DNA of 64,000 bases from Erythrophleum ivorense. Lineage: Eukaryota > Streptophyta > Magnoliopsida > Fabales > Fabaceae. The notes under the pieces were generated by a model, which did no database searches, was not told the DNA's origin, and saw only the letters and a program-made list of their open reading frames with translations. Shown piece by piece: positions 44,835-55,962 of this stretch; the stretch's first letter is position 1, and the number at the start of each line of letters is the position of its first letter. The stretch lies in contig JAIUCV010000084.1 of NCBI GenBank assembly GCA_026724425.1, positions 2,102,001 to 2,166,000 of the forward strand, written 5' to 3'. The position numbers and the translations under genes are program-made.

Positions 44835-45500
44835 TGTGAGTGGTGAGATTGGTGACTTTTATATGTGGTTTAATGGTTAGGACGAGGTCGGATCTTTCGT
44901 ATTAAAGGTTGGAAAAAGATCGAACTACAATTCGACGCAAGAAGAGAGGAAGTCGGGAAGGAGATAGGAGATAGGAGATGTTGTTATATTTATAGCTGCA
45001 CCTTGTGAGAGGTTGCCTACGTACCCTCCGAAGAAGGATCAAACCATTCGTAGTTCGTCATGGGAGAACTGATGCTCGTCTGGGAGAGCTGTTGTTCGTC
45101 TGGGAGAACTGATGCTCGTCTGGGAGAGCTGATGTTCGTCTGGGAGAGCTGGTGCTCGTCTGGGAGAGCTGATGTTCGTCTGGGAGAACTGATGCTCGTC
45201 TGGGAGAGCTGTTGTTCGTCTGGGAGAACTAATGCTCGTCTGGGAGAGCTGATATTCGTCTGGGAGAACTGATGCTCGTCTGGGAGAACTGATGCTGGGC
45301 AATCTGCCTAGCTAAAAAAGGAACTAAGCTCTTTAAGTTATTTTTTGGAGAAAAAATATCCCAGTCCCCTTGGCTTCAGAGAGGGCATCCCTTATTTATA
45401 GGTGTGGGTAGTGGGCCAAAGACTTTATTTAATAATGTAAATGGGCCTATCTTGATTCATGTTGGGCTAATAATGGGGGGTGACAAACCCACCACTAACA
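44835..45500 (-). repeat. Right LTR of element C (666 bp)
   Basis: It carries 12 units of the 20-bp minisatellite (45061-45300), the foldable motif (45014-45057) and a minus-strand TATA-like box at 45391-45400. It is followed by the duplicated ATTAC. Confidence 0.92.
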
Positions 45501-46189
45501 ATTACTGTCGGATATTCACCTAGTTTACTACGACATAAAAACAATTGATTGATATAGAAACATTAAACAAAGCGAACTGATTTATAGATTTATAGATTTT
45601 TAAGAATTGTTAAAAATTTCAGAAATCTTTGTTATTGATTTATAGATTCTAACAAATTTACTAAAATATGTTGTTATTGGTTTGGTGATTTTTAAAATTC
45701 ATACACAATGCGTTGTTATTCAAAAAGTTTGTGTTTTAATGATTTAATGAATCCATTAAAATCCTTGTTATTGGAATATAGATTTTAAACAATTTAACTC
45801 ATGAAACAAGATTTCTCAAATACTACATGTAACCATTAGATTCTCAAAATCTATTATAATAAAATATTTTGATTGATTTTCTAAATACACAAATTCTCAC
45901 CAAATCTAACATAAACTCTTTATAAATTTAACAATTTTCTTAATTTTTAAAATCAATCAACTCTATAGAAATTCATCTCCCAATAACCTCCATAAATTTA
46001 TTCTTGAAAATCCTGTTTCCAAAAGAAATCAATAATCACATGCACTGTACAACATCTTTACGCTAGGAAGTGGGAACAATCCAAATGGTACGGATGCAAT
46101 CACCTGAAATGAATAACCAGTTTTTTTTTTTTTTCGACAATAACCAGTTAATCGGTTAAACTCAGTTTAGTACGGTTTAATTTGGTTTT
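45501..46189. other. Region between element C and HMA5 remnant
   Basis: Contains the second copy of the MITE-like repeat (about 45590-45995) and a T run at about 46121-46134. No gene. Confidence 0.5.
45590..45995. mobile_element. MITE-like dispersed repeat, copy 2
   Basis: It shares with 23758-24124 a colinear series of blocks, such as ATAGATTTTAAACAATTTAA, TCATGAAACAA, ATAAAATATTTTGATTGATT and the ending CTCCCAATAACC. Ends are less clear than in copy 1. Confidence 0.5.
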
Positions 46190-48027
46190 CTAAACCCTCT
46201 CTACTAGAACATCTCGGAACTCCAAATGATCAAGCTTCTTAGGTCGACTGTAGTTCTTCAACAAGAGAGAGCAACATACAACACTAACGGAAGAAGCCGC
46301 CATTGCAGCATCCACGGAGGTAACCTGAAACGGGTCAACGGGTAAAGCACTCCCGCAGCGATCGGTATGCCCATTAGGTTATACCCGAGAGCCCAAACGT
46401 AGTTGAGACGGATTCTTGAGAAGGTTTTCCTTGAAAGATCAATGGCTGTGATCACATCTTCTAAGTTGCTTTTCATCAGAACTATGTCAGCTGCTTCTAT
46501 GGCAATGTCGGTCCCTGCACCTATAGCCATTCCTACGTCCGCTGCCACCAGAGCCGGTGAGTCATTGATTCCGTCACCCACCATTGCCACAACATGACCC
46601 GCAGCCTAAGAAAAAAACTCATTGATTTATCAAACTTCTTATCTTTATTTTAAAGTTTTAGTGTGGAGTAAATAATGTTACCTGTAATTCTCTAATTTTC
46701 TCTGCTTTTTGCTCGGGTTTAGCTTCTGCGATAACAGAGTCGATACCGACTTGTCTAGCAATAGAACTTGCAGTTCCCCAGTTGTCACCAGTAACCATTA
46801 TGCTCATTATTTTCATGGATTTAAGAATGGAGATGGCTTCTCGAGCACTTGGTTTTAGAGGATCCGAAACAGCCATAAATCCAACCAGTTCACAGTTTAT
46901 AGAGACAAGAATCCCGGTCTGAGCCATCTCTTCAGCTTCTGCTAGCAACTCTTCAGCATCATCTAGAATAGTAACTCCATGATCAGACATAAGGTTTTTG
47001 TTTCCCACAATAACCTCTCTTTCTTTAATGGTTGCCTTCACTCCTTTTCCTGGGATAGACACAAAATCACAGGCTTCAAGCCACGCAGGATTCTCTTCGT
47101 CATCTTTAAATTTCTTAGCGTACTCAACAATGGCCTTTGCTAATGGATGTTGACTGTTTACCTGATAAAATGCATGGTAGTATCATAGTGATATTAGGTT
47201 ACTTATAGTTTGGAAATTCAACACCGTATAAATATATTGTATGAATGTTCAATGGAGTTTGTCTACAAGTAGAGCCTGTAACACCAGTACATATCTTGAT
47301 TTTCAGTCACCTTTAAACAATTTTTTATTTTTTTTATGCATAGTGTAACCGTCAAAAAAAATAAAAAATTGCATGCATGTCCGATGATTAGAAGAAACTA
47401 CCTCAATTGCGGCAACAAGTTCATAGAACTCTCGAAGCTCCACGGTTTTCAGGAGTTTGGTTTTAACAACCACTGGCTTCCCCATCGTGAGAGTTCCTGT
47501 CTTGTCAAAGACAATGCAATTTACCTACAACGTCAATGAGACTTTTAGGTTCCATCACTTCAGAACAAAGAAAAAATGGTCTACATAGCACAATCAGAGC
47601 AGGCCCTAAGTTTTGTTTTACAATATTAAGTTTCGAACTAATTCATGTTCTCTTAGAAAGATTTTTATTATAATTTTGCCACTAGAGTAAAGAGATTTTT
47701 TGAAATTTAAGAAGCGTAATTACTTATAAAAATGAGGCATGCAAGCATAGTCTTGCCCAGCTTGGACTCATAGTAGGACCTGCATGGCTGCATACAATAT
47801 AATAAGGGATCCTATACGCTTAACAAGTAACTGCGCGCGCACTAACCTTGTATGCTCTTTCTAGGGCTTGACCACCCTTTATCAGCACGCATTGGGATGC
47901 ACCAACCCCAGTACCAACCATAACAGCGGTTGGAGTAGCCAGCCCTAAAGCACATGGACATGCTATGACCATGACAGAGATCCCAAACTGAAGAGCTAGC
48001 TCGAAGCTATCTATTGAAGAAGGTATC
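46190..48027 (-). pseudogene. HMA5: C-terminal half of HMA5-type copper-transporting P1B-ATPase, split by element B
   Basis: Four exons with good GT-AG borders: 47847-48027, 47402-47524, 46682-47161 and 46190-46605. They hold the metal-binding CPC motif (VIACPCALGLATP), the phosphorylation site DKTGTLTMGK, the SQHPLA nucleotide-site motif, MVTGDNW and MVGDGINDSPA. HMA5 exports copper across membranes, mainly in roots. The match to Arabidopsis HMA5 is close (recalled). In the last exon the frame shifts after RLPPW: the expected ending (AAMAASSVSVVCC ... VERV) lies in another frame and its stop is at 46190-46192. The first of these exons is cut at 48027 by the retrotransposon and continues at 60052. 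Confidence 0.88.
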
Positions 48028-48492
48028 TGTGCGAGCCGAAACTTGCGCAATATTATTTAGTTCGTTTTTAGGGAGAGCCGAGGAATTCTATTGATTAAAC
48101 ACGAAGAGGACGAGCCAAAGTTGGTTTTATTATTAGCTGTTATGCGAGCTATGAAATTTATGGCGTATGCCTTTGCTATGGGTAAAAAGTCATCCCTAAA
48201 ACAGTTAACGTCGATTCCTATTTATAAGAGAATAGGAACCGACTTTACAAGATTTAAGTAAATTTTCCATTATGAAACTTTCCATTTCTGCTCGCGCCGA
48301 CTTATGTTTATGGAAAACTTCGAACATGGGCTTTCTTCGATGGGCCTCGGCTCGAATCGCTATGCTGGATGTTGGCTCGACCCATCGATAGGTTTCTTCC
48401 CGATTTTCTGGTTTAGTCGACGGTTCGGCCCGCCTAGCCTTGATCACGCCGGTTCGAATGATAATGTGATGGAGGGAAATCTGACCCCAACA
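48028..48492 (-). repeat. Left (3') LTR of element B
   Basis: 465 bp, starting TGTGCGAGCC and ending CCCCAACA. It differs from the right LTR at four positions, three of them transitions. Confidence 0.95.
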
Positions 48493-48998
48493 ATTTGCCC
48501 CCAGCTCGCTAGTCTTATGTATAAGAGTGGCGAGCTATAAGTTTATCAGAAAAACATTGTCATTCGAACCGGGCCGTCGACGTATTCGGCTCGTCTTTCT
48601 GAGAGAATCTGGTTCGTCTTTCTTCTAAACGATGTCGTAGAATTATTATTTTAATCGGTCGTGGAATCCGAAGCGTCTCGGGGCCCGCTGATTTCGGCGG
48701 AAACCCTAGAAATCGGGCGGGAACTAGGTCGTGTCGTTTCGCCTTCCCGAACCGACGCGCCCACGCGCCAAGACTTCTATAAATATCGGAATCCGGAGCC
48801 CATTTTTCGCATCTCGCTCTCTCTCCAAATCAAGAAAAAAGGTAGAACTCTCTTTCTCTCTCTAGCTTTTTCTTTTCCTATTCTCGAATTTCGCAGTGTT
48901 CTTTGTTCGCTCCGCCGGTGTGAATCGTTTTGCATCGCGATCTTCAAACTTTCCGATTGCTCTTTAAGTTCTCCGATTCATCTTCTTCCGAGCCAAAT

Positions 48999-51966
48999 AT
49001 GTCTTCAAGCAATCGCACTCCTTCGGTCGGCGTTGATCATTCTGAGGATTGCTCCAATAATTCGAACGATTCGGAGATCTCGGTTCGCTGCTCGTCTTCT
49101 TCCTCCGAGCCATCCGATTCGGTGGGATCTCACAATTCCTTCACCCCGCAGGGTCGGAAAGTAGTTAATTCGCCTCGATCTGAAGAAGGAAATCAATCTG
49201 TCAGGGTCGCCGAGACCGCTGAAGTTAATGTATTGCTGAGCGAGCCGTCAGTCCTTCATCGTGATGGTTCAAATGGAGCATCCGAGCCAATCTTGGATGA
49301 AGGGAACGAGCTGGCCCTTCTTCGCGCCGAGGCGGAATTTGTTGAGGATCAATCGGCTCGCCCCGGAATGGCACTTGACCCAGTATATAATCCTGAGGAG
49401 ATCAAAATCGAACAGATGATGCCTGAAGGGGCGATCGGAGATATCCTCGGGCCATTTAACCCCAAGCCTCCTCAATTTCCGAGGAGAACCCTTCTGGATG
49501 ACGTGTCTCTTGACCATCTCTTATCTAGTGCCTTCGGTGCCGGCTCGTCAACGGGAGTGAGGAAATGCTCCTCGAAGAAACGGGTCTCGAGGAAAATTAC
49601 ACACAGGAGAGCCGCGAAGAAGACCGTTCCAAATCCTCCTGGGTCGACGCTTTGCACCGGATCGTCTCTGGAAACACTTCGTCGGTGTTTTCACATATCA
49701 GAGGGAGTCGAACTTTTTCTGCCGGCGAGCCATCAAAGAGCTGATGATCCTCCCCCGGGGTGTCTGACGCTCTATGAGAGCTTCTTCTATGGCTGCTTCC
49801 TATGGTTTCCAATCCCGAGCCTGATCCTGCGCTATTTGAGAAAGTATGGGCTCGCCATTGGCCAGATCATGCCGCGAGGTCTCCGTCATCTGATCGGGCT
49901 GATCGTCCGCAGTTTTGAAACCGGCATCTCGATCGGGATCCATCACCTTCAGAATCTTCTGGAAATTCGAGCCGGATCGAAGAAATCGCTCCGATACTAC
50001 ATTTCTTGTAAGAAGAATCGGAGGATCATCGATGGTTTTCCCAACAAAGACAGTGGTTGGGAAAATTACTTTTTCTTCGTCCCAATATGTGGGGCGACTG
50101 TTGGGAGCGTTCCCAGGAAATTTGTCAGGCAGAACTGGCAGCCAATCGGTAGCCGCACCGAAAAACAATCATCGTTTTTGTTTGTATGGATCGTTTCTAA
50201 CTTTTTTTGTTCATTTTGCAGTTCGACGAGCCGTATTCCGTCTTCCCAGAGATTTTTCAGAGGCCGTAGAACACTTTCGCGCGAGGAAAACCAATTGGGA
50301 GAGAGACTTTTCCTTAGAGCGAGTAGAAAGGGCTCGAGCACGAGCTTACGATTCCTTTGATGACTCAGACAGCTCGGACGAAGAAATCCCCGAACTCCCC
50401 GAGCCCTCAGACGACGAAATGGAGAAGAAAACCATCCGGCAACGACTCCAGGAAAAGAGGGACGAAGAAAATCGCGCAAAAGCCGAGGAAGCAGCTCGCG
50501 CTAAGGCCGCGGGGGCGGCCGCGAAATTCAAAGCTGAGGGTAAGCGGACTACGGTGCCGAGCCCTCCAAAAAAGGGTCCGCGAAGCGAAGGGCCCATAAA
50601 TCTTGGAAAGGCCGTGAAGCGCGCCAAGGAGGCCATGGCTTCGAAGAAAAAGGGTCCTGCTGCGGCCTCCTCTTCGGGTCGTTCGGATGCGTCCAGAGAT
50701 TCGGGAGCTCTGGTTCTCAATCGGAAAACAAAGAAGGTTTCCGAACCCGCCAGCGCGCCAACGATGAACACGCCTTCTGAAGCGGGAGGGAAGAAGAGAG
50801 CCGCGCCCGTAGGGCTCAAGGAGAAGGCTTCGAAGAAAGCCAAAGAAGACGTTCCCCTCTGCCTGCTCGCTGGTCCTACTCAAACTCAGCTTCTTCAAAG
50901 AGCCGAGGCGGCCAGATTTCTTGCGAACAGTACCTCTACGGTTCGTCTCCCTCCCCCTGATACTCTGTTGGAGAGCGAGGTTTACGGAGAGGCGGCCGTT
51001 AAACTTTTTTCGGTGGGTCTTCTCTCTTTTCAAAAGATGAAGAAAGTGTTCGTACATCAACTCATATATGTATTTTTGTTTCAGTTCGCGGAATCCTTCA
51101 ATGGCATAGTGGCGGGCTACGAAGCTAGAGCTCGCTCCGATCGGTCGGCTCTTGACGATCTTCAACGGACAATCGACGACCTGAAACGGCTACACGAGGT
51201 TTCAGAGAGGGGCCACGCCGAAGAATTGGCTCGGGCTAAAGAGGAGATCGCCAAGATCCAACGTGAAGCGGAGGTTCACAGGGAAAACGCTATCAAGATG
51301 GCTGACACGAATCTTAGGATCGCGGAGAGGACTAAGTCCTTCGAAGCCAAGGTCAGCTCGCTGCAGGAGCTAGTGCAGGCCAAGGATGCTCTTCTCGAGG
51401 CTGAGGTTAGGAGGGTGAGGTCCGAAGTGGATAGTCGGTACGCCTCCCTACTCGAGACGGTTAAATCCGACGCGGAAGGACTTAAGGAGGTGTTCTCCCG
51501 AGCCATTTATCTCGCTCAGGCGCAGGGTAACATCGAGTTGATCGGTGATATTCGAAGCGCGAACCCTCCTGATCTGGAAGTCGAGCTCGCTGGACATGAA
51601 GAGCATGTTGCTTCTGACCCCAAGGCTGGCGAGGAGGCCGACGCGCTGCTCGCGAAAATGATCGACCGCCTCGCCGTATCCATGGCCTCTTCTAATCCGC
51701 CCGAGGTACATCTCAGAGATGAGAAGGTTACCTGGTCAGATAGGGTTGAGATCGGGGTGTATTCGCAGTATGGTACTAACTTTGGTTCCTCTATCTTTCA
51801 GAACGAAGTCGAGCCGATGATGATCCCTGACCCGTCTTCAGTTGAAGGAACTTTGGAACCGCTGAGCCAAGCTATTGCTGGCGTTCAGGGAGGGTCGGAT
51901 CAAGCACTTGGTGAGCCAGATTCGAGACCCATGGGTGCTACCGAAGAAGCTCCTGCTGCCGTTTAG
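48999..51966 (+). CDS. Antisense ORF (aORF) of Tat element B, gypsy-type putative transposon protein
   Basis: A probable four-exon gene runs opposite to gag-pol: 48999-50148, 50222-51012, 51085-51705 and 51802-51966, with introns of 73, 72 and 96 bp ending in pyrimidine tract plus CAG. Exon 1 encodes an acidic Ser-rich start and the domain with LTLYESFFYGCFLWFPIPSL, which resembles the plant family annotated as putative gypsy-type transposon. Later exons are Lys/Ala-rich (nuclear-signal-like KKKG, RAKEAMASKKK) and then a long coiled coil (about 51110-51480). No stop interrupts it, unlike gag-pol on the other strand. The role is unknown. Splice sites are inferred; introns 2 and 3 are multiples of three and also read through. 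Confidence 0.65.
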
Positions 51967-52537
51967 GGAATTCCCGAACTATTTCTGTTTTTCTTTTGGA
52001 TTTTTGAACATGGTGCCTGGAAGGCTTTATCCGTTTTGGTTGTAAATAGTGCCTGGATGGCTTTATCCTTTCACTAACTCGTGTAATGAAAGTATATTCG
52101 AGTCGTTTGGCGAGATCGATCATAATTCAAAGCTTTAGACTTAGCTCTTTTAAAGCCGCTTTTACTGATGTTGTGTCGAGCCGTTTTTTGTATCGGGTTC
52201 AAGAGGATTTGTTCCAACTTTTACCGTGTTTCAATGGCGATGAACTAAAAATTCTTAACCAATGTCACCGCGAGGCGTTTCTGTATATTGGGTTTATGCC
52301 AACTAGTTTCTATTTTTTTTCGCGTCTCCATAAATCAATGAGTTACGAACCGAAATAGTGGCGATTAAATATTGAACCAAAAGTCGTAATGAACCGTTTG
52401 GGTTTCTGATCTATTTGCTCCAGTTTTTTCCGCGTCCTTATCTATTAGTAATTAGCGGGTCGGGACAAATGATGAATGATCAATTTGTATAGCGCGCGCA
52501 TGATATAATGTTAAGGTTAGATGATTAAGATCGGATG
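51967..52537. other. Non-coding spacer of element B between aORF and nested MITE
   Basis: Lies downstream of the aORF stop and contains GTGCCTGGATGGCTTTATCC-type short duplicates near 52013 and 52051. A 90-codon plus-strand frame (52086-52358) is not recognised and is probably chance. Confidence 0.45.
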
Positions 52538-53145
52538 CTATGTTCAAAAAATCGGCCGATTTGACGATTAATCGGCCGTTTAATCGCTAATCGGGTGCTG
52601 ACCGAGTCGATTTTCCCTAATCGTTACCACAAACCGGTCAACCGTGGTTTGACTGGTTTGACCGATTAATTGCAAAAAATTGACCGATTAATCAGAAATT
52701 TTTGGGGGTCATTAAAAAATTGAAACCCATTTACTTTATTATGCTTTGCCATGTGTTAAAAAAAATGAATTTGGCCCAAAATAAGATGAACAATTAGTAA
52801 ATTACCATCTTTTAGTCCACATTTATGGACAACTTGATCATTGAGGAACATAAAGATGAAAAATTAGTAAATTACCATCCTTTAGTTATTTTTTTGTATG
52901 TTCTCTATATGATCAAGACTATTTTTACCTTTGTTATTATATGTGAATTGATAAAAAAACTTAATATAATCTTTTGTATGAGTTTATGATTTTGGTATTA
53001 ATGTTTTATATATATAATTTTTAAAATATATTAAAATATAGTAAAAATTCTACCCCGATTAATCTCCGATTTATCACCGATTTTTGAAAAATCGCTAATC
53101 GGTGACCGACCGCCTGGTTAGCGATTAACGAAATCTTGAACATAG
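52538..53145. mobile_element. hAT-like MITE nested in element B
   Basis: A 608-bp insert is bounded by the 8-bp duplication ATCGGATG (52530-52537 and 53146-53153) with terminal inverted repeat CTATGTTCAA. Subterminal regions carry repeated GATTAATCGG/CCGATTAAT motifs in both orientations. There is no coding capacity. The 8-bp duplication points to the hAT superfamily. Confidence 0.85.
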
Positions 53146-53280
53146 ATCGGATGTTGTGGCCAACAACACCCGGCTCGGAATAGATTGAGAATGTATTCCG
53201 ATTTGTATCCAAAGGCGTAGATGGTTTGATTATGTCGACAAACTGAAGTAATAAAAACTTGAATTTTTATTAGCTATCAC

Positions 53281-53425
53281 GTTTTAGCGGCGAACCGCGT
53301 TACAAAAAGATTTTTATTGACCAGTCGTGTTGACGGCGAGCCGTGTTACGAGGGACAAAAATGCGTTTAACGGCGAACCGTGTTGTAAGCTAACAATGCG
53401 TTTAACGGCGAACCGTGTTGCGCGA
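53281..53425. repeat. Short tandem repeats in element B
   Basis: Four spaced copies of a CGGCGAACCGTGTT-like core (the last two preceded by GCGTTTAA), at intervals of about 30-45 bp. Confidence 0.65.
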
Positions 53426-53504
53426 AAGGGAGTGTATATGTACACGTACCCACTCCCCCCCCCCTTTTTTTGGAGGGGGGGCAACTGAATCCACTCGAAA
53501 GTGA

Positions 53505-53547
53505 ACTGCCTACGTACCCCTTGCGGGGATCAAGTCACGCGTAGTTC
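53505..53547 (-). other. Conserved foldable motif downstream of pol (element B copy)
   Basis: Outer stem CTACG (53510-53514) with CGTAG (53540-53544). Inner hairpin CCCC-TTGC-GGGG (53517-53528). Conserved block GGATCAAGTC. It lies 22 bp past the ancestral pol stop (53569-53571). A 10-C/7-T/G-rich potential hairpin sits beside it at 53453-53482. Confidence 0.6.
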
Positions 53548-53568
53548 TAGGTAATGGCGCGCCGCGCC

Positions 53569-54126
53569 TTACTGATAATATCTCTTGAGGTGCATCACGT
53601 TCCATGGTTTCGAGATTGCTTCGCCGGCCATGTTTTCGAGTCAATATGCTCCGGGACGAACCATTTCAATGATCTTGTAAGGGCCCTCCCAGTTTGCATC
53701 TAACTTTCCGGCATTCCGTTCATCGGTGTTCTGGAATACTTTCCTGAGAATCAGGTCGCCTTCTCTAAATCTTCGGGGACGGACATTGAAGTTGTAGTAT
53801 TTAGCGACGGCTTGTTGATAGTTTTGGATGCGAACAAGTGCTTGGTCGCGTCGTTCGTTGATTAGATCCAGCTCGTCTAGTAGCATCAGGTGATTATAGC
53901 CCTCTTGCTCTGGTAACAGCCAGCGACGAACTCCGGGAAAATGTACTTCTGGTGGGATTACACATTCCATTCCGTAGACAAGTGTGAATGGCGTTTCGCC
54001 GGTGGCTCGTCTCGGGGTTGTTCGATGAGACCAAAGGACTCCTTCCAGTTCATCTGCCCAGCGGCCTTTTTTAGCGTCGAGCCATTTTTTGAGTCCATCT
54101 AGAATCGTCTTGTTAGTTGCTTCGGC
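53569..54126 (-). pseudogene. Integrase C-terminal region of element B
   Basis: Continues the pol frame after a TAA at 54127 that replaces the conserved Gln of GNGQAEA. It includes the catalytic Glu just after that stop (AEATNKT) and ends MHLKRYYQ with a TAA at 53569-53571. A further TGA at 53641-53643 replaces a likely Arg in GAYRLEN. Confidence 0.8.
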
Positions 54127-55161
54127 TTAACCATTCCCTTGCGGGTAGCGAGGCGTCGACTTGCTAAGGCGGATCTTCCATTTGTCGCAGAAGTTTTGAA
54201 ATCGAGCCGATATAAACTGCGAGCCATTGTCCATGACAATTTCGTAAGGGATACTGTGCCGACAGATGATGTTCTTCCAAATGAATTGCTCAACTTGGGT
54301 GTCTTTTATGCTTGCGTAGGATTCAGCCTCGACCCATTTAGAGAAGTAGTCGGTTATGACTAGCAAAAACCTTTTTTGCTTCGATTTATGCAGTGGTCCG
54401 ACAATATCCATTGACCACCTCATGAATGGATATGGTGCGGAAATAGAAAATAACAGCTCGGCCGGCTGATGTATCGTTGGAGCATGACGTTGGCATTTCT
54501 CACATTTCCGTGAGTATTTTTCGCAGTCGCTGATCATCGTTGGCCAAAAATAGCCGTGCCGTTTGATTTTGATAGCGAGGGCTCGTCCTCCGGAATGATT
54601 TCCACATGATCCACTGTGAACTTCTTTCATTATATCTCTCGCCTTTTTTCCTTCTACGCACGCGAGCAGCGGTCCTGAAAACCTCCATCGGAATACGGCG
54701 TCGCGTATCAGAATGTATCGCGCTGCTTGAGCTTTCAGCTTGCGAGCCGCCCACTTATCCGCTTGTACTTCTCTATCGGCTATGTATACACGGATCGGAG
54801 CGAGCCACTCTTTGTCACAACCGTACTCCGTATCTTCCTCGATGTCCATATCCGCGGGCTGATCGCCGTCGGGTATACCATTATCGCCCGGCTCGTCTGT
54901 GACAACGGTCATTAGGACTTTAGGCTCGTCAATGTCGATATTGGGATGTTCGATAAACTCTACGGGAATTATCCTTTTCAAGTTAGGATCGGAGGTCGAG
55001 GCCAGCGATGCCAGAGCGTCGGCTTGAGTATTGTCTCCACGCGGTATCTTCTCCAACGCAAATTTTTTGAACTGTCCGGCTAGATTCTTGACTACTTCGA
55101 GGTAGGCTTCCATTCTTTTGTCTTTTGTAGCGTACTCTCCACTAAATTGGCTCGCGACGAG
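54127..55161 (-). pseudogene. RNase H end and integrase of element B
   Basis: The frame begins LVASQFSGEY, the end of the archaeal-type RNase H after the TAG at 55162. It passes through NTQADALASLAS and enters integrase with an HHCC region (HSGSCGNHSGGRA, KCEKCQRHAP), Asp in MDIVGPL and Asp in VMDNGSQF. It stops at 54127 immediately before the catalytic Glu. No frameshift relative to the flanking pol segments. Confidence 0.85.
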
Positions 55162-55962
55162 CTAGGAATCACAGTAAGCATGTATGTTTCGAATTCCAAT
55201 TCCGAGCGCCAACTTTAATCCAGCTATTAACGCTTCGTACTCTGCCTCGTTGTTTGACGCGCCGAAATTCAGACGAAGAGATCGTTCCAAGATTTCGCCT
55301 GTCGGGGAGGTGAGTCGAATTCCGACTCCAGCGCCTTGCTTTGACGACGAGCCATCAACATGAAGTAGCCAGTCAGCGGGAAGACTCGGTTCGCCGCTGG
55401 TGGCGATTGGCAACTCGATTAAAAAGTCAGCCAAAACTTGTGACTTTGCGCTCGTTCGATTTCGATACTCGATATCGTATTTGCTCAGCTCGATTGCCCA
55501 CTTCGCCAGTCTTCCTGATTGGTTCGGGCTATGTAAGATCATCCGCAGTGGTAGTGCTGTCTAGACTATGACTGAATGGGATTGGAAATACGGGCGTAAT
55601 TTCCGAGCCGACATGACGACTGCTAGCGCGAATTTCTCAGTCTGTGGGTATCTTGTTTCTGCGTCGGTTAGGCTTTGACGCACGTAAAAAACCGGTTTTT
55701 GGGCTCTGCGGTCTTCGCGGATTAGGACTCCACTGACTGCTGTTAAAGACACCGCGACGTAGAGATATAGTGGCTCTCCGTCCTCCGGCTTCGCTAGTAT
55801 TGAGGGGCTCGCCAGATAAGACTTCAGCTCGAGGAAGGCTTCTTCACATTTTGCTGTCCATTCAAACTTCTTGTTTCCTCGGAGAGTATCATAGAAAGGA
55901 AGGCACTTGTCTGTGGATCGTGAGATAAAACGGTTGAGTGCGGCGATACGTCCGGTTAGTTG
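55162..55962 (-). pseudogene. RNase H region of element B
   Basis: Two segments in the pol frame are separated by TAG at 55561-55563: the native connection/RNase H (LTGRIAALNRF, VLIREDRRAQKPVFYVRQ) and the archaeal-type RNase H (LLHVDGSSSKQGAG, NNEAEYEALIAG). The TAG at 55162-55164 falls in the invariant CDSQLVA, directly after the catalytic Asp. Confidence 0.82.

Larger units (their letters stand above)
42851..45500 (-). mobile_element. Non-autonomous Tat-like LTR element (element C)
   Basis: The 2,650-bp element is flanked by ATTAC (42846-42850 and 45501-45505). LTRs begin TGTGAGTGG and end CACTAACA. Orientation is minus: the primer site is next to the right LTR and a 12-C run (43562-43573, poly-G on the minus strand) is next to the left LTR. 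There is no pol. Only a 40-odd-codon gag-like start (MSGPQDREGH, ATG at 44772-44774) and tandem repeats fill the interior. The post-pol motif of Tat elements A and B lies inside its LTRs, tying it to that lineage. Confidence 0.9.

Noticed and set aside
48661..49164. 167-codon plus-strand ORF at the start of the antisense gene region
   Set aside because: The Ser/Glu-rich frame starting at 48999 leads into the recognised gypsy-type domain; the other frame is its shadow.
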